Of a stretch of DNA of 64,000 nucleotides, positions 7,419 through 15,483 are shown piece after piece (within the stretch, counting starts at the first letter, position 1; each line of letters begins with the position of its first letter). The translations under genes were made by a program, and so were the position numbers. The notes under the pieces are model-generated. The model was not told the origin of the DNA and searched no databases. It was given only the letters and a program-made list of their open reading frames with translations. Source of the DNA: Paenibacillus cellulosilyticus (lineage in GTDB: Bacteria > Bacillota > Bacilli > Paenibacillales > Paenibacillaceae); contig NZ_QGTQ01000001.1 in the NCBI RefSeq assembly GCF_003182255.1, forward strand, positions 579,634 through 643,633. Direction: 5' to 3'.

Positions 7419-8891
7419 ATGATGAATAAAAACCACAAACCTGAGACTAAGCCTATAAAAACAGTTCCGATCATGCTCATTTTAATTTTGGGAGCGTTCA
7501 TTACAACGCTAAACCAAACCGTTATGAGCGTTGCCACCCCGGAATTAATGACTGATTTTAATATTTCAGCTGCAACAGCTCAGTGGTTAACGACAGGGTA
7601 CATGCTTGTCAACGGGATTTTGGTACCTGTTACCGCCTATTTGATGGTGAGATTTACTCTTCGGCAGTTATTCCAGGCGTCCATGATCATTTTTTTAGTT
7701 GGTACAATTGTTGCTGCATTAGCAACCGGATTCCCTGTTTTATTAAGTGGCCGTTTAATTCAAGCAGCAGGTGCCGGAATGATTATGCCTTTGATTATGC
7801 AAGTTGCCTTAACGCTTTTTCCTCCAGAAAAACGGGGAGGAATCATGGGGATCGTCGGGCTTGCTCTGGTTGTTGCTCCCGCGATTGGACCTACACTTGC
7901 CGGTTTTATTTTAGATAAATTCAACTGGCAAACCATGTTTTACGGTATGATTCCAGTCGCTGTATTGGTCATTGTACTAGGCTTTATTTTCCTTCAAAAT
8001 ATCGCAGAACGAATCAAGATAAAACTCGATATACTAAGCGTTGCACTCTCTACCCTTGGATTTGGAGGGATGTTGTATGGATTTAGCCGGGCAGGAAGTC
8101 TTGGCTGGTCAAGCTTTGAGGTGTTGAGTACGATTACGGTCGGAATTATCGCTTTAGCTGCTTTTGCATGGAAGCAATTGAAGTCCCAAAATCCCTTGCT
8201 TGATTTGCGGGCATTTAAGTACAATATGTTCTCTTTAACAACAGTCATCTCGATACTCGTTACGATGGTCATGTATGCTGATATGATCCTACTGCCGCTT
8301 TACCTTCAGAATATCCGTGGCTACTCAGCTCTTGAGTCTGGACTATTCCTGCTTCCCGGAGCACTACTCATGGGTTTATTAATGCCAGTAGCCGGCAAGC
8401 TTTTCGATCGCTTTGGAGCGAAATGGTTATCCGTTATTGGGATGGTGCTTATTATTGGATCCACTTTATCCTTCATCAACTTAACCGACACCACAAGTTA
8501 TACCTATTTGCTTATTATGGCAACAATTCGCCGAATGGGGATGGGGTTGCTGCTCATGCCGATACAAACAGCTGGTTTTAATCAATTGCCAACAAGTTTG
8601 AATGCACATGGCACAGCCATCAGTAATACGGTGCAAAGGGTTGCAGGTGCAATAGGAACATCTCTGTTTGTAACGGTTATGTCTGATCGTACGAAAACGC
8701 ATTTTCAGGATACAGCTGCCAATGGAATAGCTCAAGGGATCAGCGAACAAAAGCTGATGACTGATGCATCTATTCAGGGCATTAATGATGCCTTCTTAAT
8801 AATTATTGGAATTGGCGTTATCACGTTGTTACTTTCCTTCTTTATCAAAAAGGTTAAAGAAGAAGCCAATATAGCTCAAAGTTCACAGTAA
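7419..8891 (+). CDS. MFS transporter, DHA2 (EmrB/QacA) drug:H+ antiporter family
   Basis: 490 residues with about 14 hydrophobic segments. MLILILGAFITTLNQTVMSVATPEL is the first membrane helix, with the DHA2 signature around Asn-Gln-Thr-Val. Motif C-like LVVAPAIGPTLAG is at about residues 145-157. Members export lipophilic drugs, organic cations or toxic metabolites in exchange for protons. GAAGGA lies just upstream. It sits between the dehydrogenase and the esterases, suggesting that the operon detoxifies or exports one compound class. A terminator follows. Confidence 0.92.
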   Translation: MMNKNHKPETKPIKTVPIMLILILGAFITTLNQTVMSVATPELMTDFNISAATAQWLTTGYMLVNGILVPVTAYLMVRFTLRQLFQASMIIFLVGTIVAALATGFPVLLSGRLIQAAGAGMIMPLIMQVALTLFPPEKRGGIMGIVGLALVVAPAIGPTLAGFILDKFNWQTMFYGMIPVAVLVIVLGFIFLQNIAERIKIKLDILSVALSTLGFGGMLYGFSRAGSLGWSSFEVLSTITVGIIALAAFAWKQLKSQNPLLDLRAFKYNMFSLTTVISILVTMVMYADMILLPLYLQNIRGYSALESGLFLLPGALLMGLLMPVAGKLFDRFGAKWLSVIGMVLIIGSTLSFINLTDTTSYTYLLIMATIRRMGMGLLLMPIQTAGFNQLPTSLNAHGTAISNTVQRVAGAIGTSLFVTVMSDRTKTHFQDTAANGIAQGISEQKLMTDASIQGINDAFLIIIGIGVITLLLSFFIKKVKEEANIAQSSQ

Positions 8892-8926
8892 AGATCAAGT
8901 CAAAAACGAAGCTGTTATCGGAGCAA

Positions 8927-8967
8927 TGGGGATAGAACTTGTTCATAAGTTTTATCCTCATTTTTTT
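8927..8967 (+). terminator. Rho-independent terminator after the MFS gene
   Basis: GGGGATAGAACTT (8928-8940) can pair with AAGTTTTATCCTC (8947-8959), followed by seven T. It separates the first two genes from the esterase pair, perhaps only partially. Confidence 0.65.
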
Positions 8968-8996
8968 AAGCAGCAGGAATGAAGGAGGAACTTTTT

Positions 8997-10088
8997 ATGA
9001 TTAAGCGCATATACAGCCCTAGAACATTACAGAAGATACTCTATGTAATTTTAGGTGCAGCAATTGCTTGGGTCGTTTTTATAAATATCGGATCGCTGTC
9101 AGCCTGGCAGAAAGTTATCGGACTAATATTAGCTTTAATTGCAATATTGATAGCCATTGTGAATGTTTGGGCTCTGATTGAAAAACAAAGCACTTCGAGC
9201 CTTGTTCTGGATAGACTGCTCAGATTCATGCCTATAAAGGATCGAAAAAGTGAAGAGTACTATAAACAAGCAATGTTAGAAAGCAGCCTGCCTTATAAAC
9301 TTCCCGAAAATGTTCGAAGCAAATATGACGTCAAAGAATATGAGGATTTTAAAGATACGTTTGTAATTGACCGCACGGATGGCTCGAATGAATTAGTCAT
9401 ATTCTATTTACATGGTGGTGGTTATTGGGTACAGCCGGTTTCTTTGCACTATATGTTTTTCAATAAAATTGCGAAAGAACTGCGTGCAGAAATTATATTG
9501 CCCATGTACCCCTTAGCACCTTCTTACACTGCGCTGGATGTTCATACAATGGTGATGGATCGTTACTTATATCTGATAAACGAAAAAAGAAAGAACAGTA
9601 ATAATATTATTTTTATGGGAGATTCTGCAGGAGCAGGTCTTGCGCTCTCCTTTGTGCAAGTTCTGAGAGATCAGAGTTTACCTTTGCCTAGACAAGTTGT
9701 TCTATTATCCCCTTGGTTAGATGTTACGAATTCAACTGCAGGTATCAAAGAAGTATACGATCCATTTGATAATGTAGATAATCTAACTTTCGGAGGAAAG
9801 GTTTATGCAGGGAACTTAGACCCTAAAGATCCTTTAGTAAGTCCCATATATGGAGATATTTCAAATCTCCCTCCGATAACGTTATTTTCAGGCACATATG
9901 ATGCCCTAAATATAGATGTAGAGAAATTTGCCCAAATAGCTGAGCGAGAAAAAATCGATTTTACCTTAAATTCTTATGCAAAAATGGTACATGGTTTTAC
10001 GGGTTTTTTCATCACTCCAGAAGCCAAAGATTCATTTAAAAAGATAATTGAAATTATTCGCAGCCCAAAATCATTAGGAAGGAGATGA
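8997..10088 (+). CDS. membrane-anchored alpha/beta hydrolase (HSL-type esterase)
   Basis: 363 residues from the ATG at 8997, which has AAGGAGGAA eight bases upstream; the in-frame ATG at 8979 includes that site and is unlikely. Two hydrophobic segments lie at about 12-35 and 40-62. The hydrolase domain has the HGGG oxyanion motif (about 139) and the nucleophile elbow GDSAG (Ser about 210). An Asp and a His (MVHGF) near the end complete the triad. These are features of hormone-sensitive-lipase-type carboxylesterases. Substrate unknown. It is followed after four bases by a second esterase. Confidence 0.87.
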   Translation: MIKRIYSPRTLQKILYVILGAAIAWVVFINIGSLSAWQKVIGLILALIAILIAIVNVWALIEKQSTSSLVLDRLLRFMPIKDRKSEEYYKQAMLESSLPYKLPENVRSKYDVKEYEDFKDTFVIDRTDGSNELVIFYLHGGGYWVQPVSLHYMFFNKIAKELRAEIILPMYPLAPSYTALDVHTMVMDRYLYLINEKRKNSNNIIFMGDSAGAGLALSFVQVLRDQSLPLPRQVVLLSPWLDVTNSTAGIKEVYDPFDNVDNLTFGGKVYAGNLDPKDPLVSPIYGDISNLPPITLFSGTYDALNIDVEKFAQIAEREKIDFTLNSYAKMVHGFTGFFITPEAKDSFKKIIEIIRSPKSLGRR

Positions 10089-10092
10089 TTCC

Positions 10093-11076
10093 ATGCGGGT
10101 GACAAAAGATATGATTCATCCAGAACTTCGATTGCCTAAAAAGCTGATACACTTGCTCTCCACTCCAAACAGAACGGAAGAAATGATACGTAATCAAAAA
10201 GCATCTAGTGTCCTACGTATTATGAAATATCTGAAACCTGCAGGAATAAAAGTTGAAGAAAAATATATTTCCCGGCCGGATGATTCCCAAATGAAACTAT
10301 ATATTGTCACTAGAAAGAACTCCAATAGTAACAAACGCCCTGGAATTCTTTCCATTCATGGCGGTGGGTATTCTGGCGGTGACCCACTCCAAGATATCAT
10401 TCAAGCTAAAGTAATTCTGGGGCTTGTAGACGGAGTATTTATCACACCTGATTATCGCAGAAGTGTAGAAGCGCCTTACCCAGCAGCGGTTAACGATTGT
10501 TATACAGCGCTAAAATGGATGAAGGATCACACAGTTCAATTGGGCATTCGCAGCGATCAGCTTATTGTCATAGGTGGTAGTGCCGGTGGCGGACTTACAG
10601 CTGCGACTACATTAATGGCCAGGGAAAAAGGCGAAGTCAATATTGCATTTCAAATGCCACTATATCCTATGATTGACGATCGCCCTACTCCATCCTCCAT
10701 TGATAACAATGCGCCTATCTATGATGGAATAACCAACCAGTCCAATTGGAAAATCTATTTGGGTGATCTTTACGGAACTGATCATATTCCTGCAACAGCA
10801 GCACCTGCCCGCGCTGATGATTTCACCGGGCTTCCCCCTACAATTAGTATGGCAGGAAGTATTGATCCATTCCATGATGAGACCGTGACATACGTGGATA
10901 ATTTAAGAAGGGCTGGCATCCCAGTGGAATTTCGCGAGTTTATAGGAGCATGGCATGGTTTTGAAGGGATCGCTTTTTGGACCAAAATCGCAAAGGAAGC
11001 CAACAAATGGCGAAATGAAAAGTTTGTTGAATATTTATCCAAATATACTGCTCCTCAACCAGATACAGGATTCTAA
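10093..11076 (+). CDS. alpha/beta hydrolase (HSL-type esterase/lipase)
   Basis: 327 residues with AAGGAGATG ahead of the ATG. It has SIHGGGYSGG (about 88-97, oxyanion hole), the nucleophile elbow GGSAGG (Ser about 163), an Asp in SIDPFHDE (about 257) and His in AWHGFEG (about 289). The catalytic triad is thus complete. No membrane segment is seen, so a cytoplasmic carboxylesterase is likely. It is paired with the membrane-anchored esterase upstream; the two are clearly distinct proteins. A terminator lies 75 bases downstream. Confidence 0.88.
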   Translation: MRVTKDMIHPELRLPKKLIHLLSTPNRTEEMIRNQKASSVLRIMKYLKPAGIKVEEKYISRPDDSQMKLYIVTRKNSNSNKRPGILSIHGGGYSGGDPLQDIIQAKVILGLVDGVFITPDYRRSVEAPYPAAVNDCYTALKWMKDHTVQLGIRSDQLIVIGGSAGGGLTAATTLMAREKGEVNIAFQMPLYPMIDDRPTPSSIDNNAPIYDGITNQSNWKIYLGDLYGTDHIPATAAPARADDFTGLPPTISMAGSIDPFHDETVTYVDNLRRAGIPVEFREFIGAWHGFEGIAFWTKIAKEANKWRNEKFVEYLSKYTAPQPDTGF

Positions 11077-11150
11077 ATCTAGAACCAACAGAGTCTCTGT
11101 GAACAGAGTACAAGCTCTAAGGAGTTCAATTAATGAAACAATCTTATTCC

Positions 11151-11178
11151 TAACCCGGACCTTTAATAGGCCGGGTTA
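11151..11178 (+). terminator. terminator after the esterase pair
   Basis: TAACCCGG (11151-11158) pairs with CCGGGTTA (11171-11178). The downstream T content is modest, so termination is probable but not certain. It ends the operon that begins at 6502. Confidence 0.6.
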
Positions 11179-11203
11179 GCTGTATTTATGGGGATTTTAA
11201 TGT

Positions 11204-11344
11204 TTTCCACCAGGCGTGTCGTTCACCGACCTGACGCAGGTCACGGGTGTCGAACGACCCGCGCTCTACTCGGCATTTGGCAACAAGGAAGCGTTGTTCC
11301 GCCGAGTCTTGGCGAGCTATTGTTCAAGAGTTCCGTTAAACTGG
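11204..11344 (+). pseudogene. TetR HTH fragment
   Basis: The frame reads GVSFTDLTQVTGVERPALYS, then AFGNKEALFRRVLASYCSR, the DNA-binding domain of a TetR repressor from its second helix on. The first helix and the ligand domain are absent; sequence after about 11344 is unrelated, though open to 11455. A GTG at 11216 exists but has no ribosome site. The fragment is richer in GC than its surroundings, suggesting a different source. It lies next to att-like site 3. Confidence 0.6.
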
Positions 11345-11499
11345 ACACTCTACAGACAAATCAGGCGCTCGCACGAACCTCCCCTCCTACAATTCAAATA
11401 CTTGTACAATATATCAACATTACATCACTCATTTAGAAAATATTGCCGTTCTTGATGAGCCATATATTTGAAGTTGCTCGTTTCACAAATTTTTCGCCG

Positions 11500-11521
11500 T
11501 TACTTGTGATACGGTTCACCG
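11500..11521. repeat. att-like copy of the rlmH 3' end (site 3)
   Basis: Reads TTACTTGTGATACGGTTC followed by ACCG. It differs from the genuine rlmH terminus at 14372-14393 in two of 22 bases. On the minus strand it encodes Gly-Glu-Pro-Tyr-His-Lys-stop. It is the left boundary of the recombinase-bearing segment. Confidence 0.85.
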
Positions 11522-11583
11522 TAATGTATCTAAGCACAAAGTACAGTTTGACCAAAAAATATACATCAGTATATAAAGACAAA

Positions 11584-11613
11584 AGCCACTCCTGACAATG
11601 GAGTGGCTTCTTT
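11584..11613 (-). terminator. terminator of the VOC gene, beside att-like site 3
   Basis: AGCCACTCC (11584-11592) pairs with GGAGTGGCT (11600-11608). On the minus strand it is followed by TTTTGTC. It lies downstream of the VOC gene that ends at 11647, and like the hairpins after sites 1 and 2 it sits just to the right of the att copy. Confidence 0.65.
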
Positions 11614-11646
11614 GTAATTGAAAGCTATATACTCTCATTTACGTAA

Positions 11647-12105
11647 TTAGCTTGAATAACCAAACCACAACTTAATAAAATTTCCATCAGGGTCAAATAC
11701 ATCAAAAGATTTTCCGCATCCGCCACTATCTTTGATTGTGCTAGTCCTTATACCAGCTTCAACTAATCTGCTGTGGCATTTTTCAATATCCTCGCTAATT
11801 TCCAATATGAGAACATGATTAGGTCTTCCATTATGATTGAAAGCTAGTCGTTCTTCCCCATCAGTTTGTACAAGCATGATATGTACGCCTGATGCAGGAT
11901 AGATAAATACCTCTGTGTTGTCTGCTTCAATAGGAAGACGATTTTTAGTGGTGTTCATATAGAATCCCAATTGAAACACATAGAAGTCGACTGCACGTTG
12001 CATGTTTTTAACTGGAACTTCAATACAAATAACTGATTTTACTGTCGCTTCTTCTTTCACGCTTGGTAGCAAGTTCTCATGTTTATTGATTACTTGGTCA
12101 CCCAT
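11647..12105 (-). CDS. VOC-family (glyoxalase/bleomycin-resistance-like) protein
   Basis: 152 residues. A single vicinal-oxygen-chelate unit pair is visible: ICIEVPVKNMQRAVDFYV near residues 26-43 and, at the end, FDVFDPDGNFIKLWFG. The latter is the typical C-terminal strand with its metal-ligand region; in enzymes of the superfamily an acidic residue there binds metal. Roles range from glyoxalase I to antibiotic binding or hydrolysis; none can be chosen. The first 20 residues have no counterpart in the fold and the true start may be further in. It is cargo of the recombinase-bearing segment. Confidence 0.82.
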   Translation of the reverse strand: MGDQVINKHENLLPSVKEEATVKSVICIEVPVKNMQRAVDFYVFQLGFYMNTTKNRLPIEADNTEVFIYPASGVHIMLVQTDGEERLAFNHNGRPNHVLILEISEDIEKCHSRLVEAGIRTSTIKDSGGCGKSFDVFDPDGNFIKLWFGYSS

Positions 12106-12394
12106 ATCACATCACACCACCTATTGGAAATTTAATCCACAAAGTTAGTGTACATCAGGAATATCAATCTGTATACGGTTACTTGATTCACGTATCGCTT
12201 CAATTTTTAACCACAATCGGTCGATGGAAGTGCTTACGGCGTATGTGATAACGTCTAACATGGAAAAGGTGTAAACCACGCCCCCACTCCTTAAACCTCG
12301 TCAGACCAACTAGAATCCATTCTGACGGCTTGTAGGGAAAGCGATCACCTATGTATCGCAACTTGAAAATGGAAAAATCAAAAGCCCCGACTAC

Positions 12395-12841
12395 ATGACC
12401 TGTTTCCAACTACTAGAAATACTTGGCGTTGAGAGTACAAAAATTGAACCACTTCTTGACTACTACGGTATTATTTCGCCTGAAATGGAACAACACAACC
12501 TCGAAATGGGGCTACGCCTTATGGAGGAAGAAGAAGAAAAGTGGAACAGTGGTTGGTATGAAAAGCGTTACGATGCGGTTCAAAAACGGCAGAGCCTTAT
12601 TGATAAGTCACTGAACGAACTCGTTCGTTTTGATTTAAGCAGAGCCGAAACTGTTATTGGTAACATCTACAAGCTAACTAAGGACGAGGAAGACTTTGAG
12701 TTTCTTTGTACAATTTTCGATCACAACTTTGCCTCTTTGGATACAAAGGGCAAGAAAGAACTACGCCAAATAATTGCTGATTTCATGCGAAAGAAGAACA
12801 GCGAAGCATGGGATAAGATGTTTAATAACGATCAGGAATAA
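12395..12841 (+). CDS. XRE-like regulator lacking its N-terminus, upstream of the recombinase
   Basis: 148 residues from the first ATG, but the frame is open and coding-like back to 12326. There it reads VGKAITYVSQLENGKIKSP, closely like the recognition helix of XRE/Cro-type HTH domains, and continues into the FQLLEILGV helix. There is no ATG, GTG or TTG between 12326 and 12395, and the first half of the HTH is missing. The remainder is helical and charged and not recognised. It ends 18 bases before the recombinase start, so they probably form one operon. It looks like a truncated cassette repressor; activity is doubtful. Confidence 0.55.
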   Translation: MTCFQLLEILGVESTKIEPLLDYYGIISPEMEQHNLEMGLRLMEEEEEKWNSGWYEKRYDAVQKRQSLIDKSLNELVRFDLSRAETVIGNIYKLTKDEEDFEFLCTIFDHNFASLDTKGKKELRQIIADFMRKKNSEAWDKMFNNDQE

Positions 12842-12859
12842 CTGGGAGGATGTAATACG

Positions 12860-14400
12860 ATGAAAGTTGCCATTTACGTAAGGGTTTCTACCCAAGAGCA
12901 AGCCAAGGATGGATATTCCATTGACGCTCAAACGAAGCTACTGACCCAGCATTTCACAAATGCAGGTTATGAGATATATGAGGTTTACAAAGATGAAGGA
13001 TACAGTGGCAAGGATATTAAAGGTAGACCTGCAATGGTCAAGCTGCTTGAAGATAGTAACAAAGGATTATTCGATACTGTTGCTGTTTGGAAAGTGACAC
13101 GACTTGCCAGAGTGCATCTACACACCTTACAAATCCTTGAAACGTTTGAGAAGAACAACATCAAGTTTTTCAGTCTTAGCGATGAAAATATTGACGCATC
13201 CACACCAATTGGGAAAGCTATGTTTCACATCATGGGGACGTTTGCGGAGTTTGAACGGAATCAAATTATTGAGAACGTGAAAATGGGGATGAATGAACGG
13301 GCTGAACAGGGCAAGTGGAACGGTGGCTCTGTGTTAGGCTACAAGTCCGAAAACAAGAAACTTGTCATCATTGATGATGAAGCTAATATCGTTAGACGTG
13401 TCTTTGACCTATATGTCAATGGAAAGGGGTATAAAGCAATTGCAAATCAGCTAAATAGAGACGGCTACAAGACAAAGCAGAAGAATGACTTTGCGATTGC
13501 TACGGTACGAACAATCATTACCAACCCGCTTTATGCAGGATTCATTCGTTTCAATCAGCACCTAGACTGGACTGATAAAAGGCGCAAAGGCGTAAATAAA
13601 GATTACATCCTTGTAAAAGGAGAGCATGATGCTATTATCCCGCCTTCGGTTTGGGACGCAGCAGTCTCCATGAATAAGATAAGTCACATAAACCAGCAAA
13701 GACCTTTACGGGTCACTTCCCTTTAACTGGGCTATTACGCTGTCCTATGTGTGGCTGTAGCATGATCGGACATAGATCAAAGGATATTCGCTATTATCAG
13801 TGTTCAACTCTCCACTCCAAAGGCTCGTCTGTATGTAAAAGTAACCTTGTCTATGCAGACCAAGCAGAGGAATACGTTTATAAGAGATTGGAACAAATAG
13901 CTGCTCAACCCGATCTGTTAAGTGACATATTGGACAGAGTCAACTCTAAGGTGCGTGACGTTAAACGCCCACTGCAGGAACAGCTTAATTACATCAACGG
14001 TCAAATTGTGGAGAAACAAAAGAACATTGCTAAGTTCATTTCAATGATTGAGAAGTCTGAATCCCCTCCTGCATCTATGATGGAAAGAATTTCGTCGCTA
14101 GAAGCAGAAAAGAAACAGTTACTCACTCGTAGGTCAGAGATTGAGCAAGAACTAAACATACCGACTATAAAAGAGGTGTCTTTCGAGCGAGTATATTATG
14201 TTCTGAATGGCTTCTCAAAGATCATAACGAAAATTGAACCAGAGAAACAGAAAGACTTACTACATTCGATCATCAGTAAAATAACTGTGAATACTGGCAA
14301 CCATCCAGCAAAAAGAAGCGTCAAGGACATTGTATTGTTCTTTGACGCTTCCCTTAACGATGAGTTTGTGCTTACTTATGGTACGGTTCACCGCGGTTAA
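12860..14400 (+). pseudogene. large serine recombinase, frameshifted, reading into the rlmH end
   Basis: A frame from 12860 to 13726 gives 288 residues: the resolvase domain, with catalytic Ser in IYVRVSTQEQ and RP...FRxxxAEFERxQI-like motifs, then the recombinase domain (NPLYAGFIRF). The frame then shifts near 13706-13709. From there a second frame reads GHFPLTGLLRCPMCGCSMIG, the zinc ribbon (CPMC...YYQC...C), then a coiled coil, to 14400. One inserted base would restore about 513 residues, normal for the family. Its last codons, LTYGTVHRG-stop, come from the att core and overlap rlmH by 29 bases. Members integrate and excise elements site-specifically, like staphylococcal Ccr. Mutation or sequencing error cannot be separated here. 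Confidence 0.85.
14372..14393. repeat. rlmH-terminal attachment site (site 4, genuine rlmH end)
   Basis: Reads TTACTTATGGTACGGTTC followed by ACCG and contains the rlmH stop codon and last codons (Gly-Glu-Pro-Tyr-His-Lys). Staphylococcal SCC elements use the same position, the last codons of rlmH (orfX), as attB. Together with sites 1-3 it defines the cassette boundaries. Confidence 0.85.
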
Positions 14401-14851
14401 TCTTCACCGCGCGGTACACCTGCTCGATCAGCACCAGTCGCATCAGCTGGTGCGGTAGCGTCATGCGCCCGAAGCTCAGCTTCTGCTGGGCGCGTCGCAG
14501 CACAGCCGGGGACAATCCTGTGCTGCCGCCTATGACAAAAGCCACGTGGCTCTTGCCATACGTGGCTAATTTATCGAGCTGCACAGCGAGGTCCTCGCTG
14601 GACCAGAGCTCACCGTCGAGCGCCAGTGCGATGACATGTGCATCTGGCTTAATCTGCGCGAGCAGGCGCTCGCCTTCGCGGTCGCGCACCTGCGCTTCTT
14701 CCGCCGGGCTCATCGTCTCCGGCGCTTTCTCGTCCGGCACCTCTGTCAGCTGCAGCTTCACATACGGCCCGAGACGCTTCGCGTACTCGGCAATGCCTTG
14801 GACGAGATACTTCTCCTTCAGCTTCCCAATCGTCGCAATCTGAATCAACAT
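14372..14851 (-). CDS. rlmH: 23S rRNA (pseudouridine-1915-N3)-methyltransferase RlmH
   Basis: 159 residues, full length. RlmH is a SPOUT methyltransferase that dimerises and methylates Psi1915 of 23S rRNA in assembled 70S ribosomes, using SAM. The N-terminus is [16 protein letters not shown], the knot region is [16 protein letters not shown] (about residues 100-115), and the end is [14 protein letters not shown]. The last six codons form the integration site of the neighbouring cassettes and are intact, so insertion preserved the enzyme. It converges on the recombinase gene with a 29-base overlap. Confidence 0.96.
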   Translation of the reverse strand: MLIQIATIGKLKEKYLVQGIAEYAKRLGPYVKLQLTEVPDEKAPETMSPAEEAQVRDREGERLLAQIKPDAHVIALALDGELWSSEDLAVQLDKLATYGKSHVAFVIGGSTGLSPAVLRRAQQKLSFGRMTLPHQLMRLVLIEQVYRAVKINRGEPYHK

Positions 14852-14854
14852 CGG

Positions 14855-15022
14855 CTACACCACCAGAAATACAGCCGGTTGCTGGCACATATCGCATTGG
14901 CGCGGCGGATCCCAGTTCGAGAACTCCGTGTCCTTCAGATTGACCATATCTGGCGCGTCTTCATATTCATCAACAAATTTATCGAGTGCGAGTTCTACAT
15001 GCTCTTTGCAAACACAGTACAT
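14855..15022 (-). CDS. CxxH/CxxC small protein (BA_5709-like)
   Basis: 55 residues beginning MYCVCKEHVELALDKFVDEY and ending with a PRQCDMCQQPAVFLVV-like tail. The CxxH near the start and the C-x-x-C near the end are the two halves of a likely zinc site, defining a small family found beside rlmH in Bacillales. Function is unknown. GGAG lies ten bases before the ATG. It is directly upstream of rlmH with only three bases between, so the two are probably one transcript. Confidence 0.85.
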   Translation of the reverse strand: MYCVCKEHVELALDKFVDEYEDAPDMVNLKDTEFSNWDPPRQCDMCQQPAVFLVV

Positions 15023-15483
15023 AGGTTCATTACTCCGATCTCTGCTGTAAAGTCCATCTCCTATTATACCGTAACCTGCACCTCAGCAACCATCCTCTTA
15101 CCGGATTTTCACTCCGCGTCCACACGAAGCTGTCCAATCGCGACAGCCACACTGCCTTCAGTCCAATTGCTGGCCGTACTGAATCCACGTCACCGTCTCC
15201 GTCGACAGCTCCGTCAGTTTCACCGTCTACACCAGGTTTACACTAGAATGAAACCCGAATTTTACGACACATCATCCTCACTTTTACTACCCATCCTCTA
15301 TCTTCCACAACAATTGATGCGACCACCCCTTCGTTTACAATTTCTTTATGAAATACCCTCATATCCGCACCACTGCGCTAATCTTCTCATCACTTCCTGC
15401 CGACATATATAAACGTTGCATCAAATGTTCTAGCCTTATAGCTCGCAAGTGCCATTAATATTTTAAGTCAACTGGAGGCCCGC
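15023..15483. other. intergenic region between CxxH/CxxC gene and mcp
   Basis: No coding frame with a start and ribosome site is convincing here. The region must hold the divergent promoters for the rlmH transcript (minus) and the chemoreceptor (plus). CTGGAGG, just before 15484, is the ribosome site of the latter. No terminator or repeat stands out. Confidence 0.5.

Noticed and set aside
12160-12192. A fifth att copy (GGTTACTTGATTCACG)
   Set aside because: Only about seven consecutive bases match and the Tyr-His-Lys coding pattern is not kept.
12200-12409. A 69-residue minus-strand frame over the XRE gene start
   Set aside because: It lies opposite the sequence that encodes the XRE recognition helix, so it is best seen as a shadow.
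1-14400. Insertion sequences, CRISPR arrays or phage structural genes in the accessory region
   Set aside because: No transposase, direct-repeat array or phage gene was recognised; the only mobility gene is the serine recombinase.
14529-14541. Palindrome AGCCACGTGGCT in rlmH
   Set aside because: It is short, inside a conserved coding region and not a parS core; likely codon-driven.
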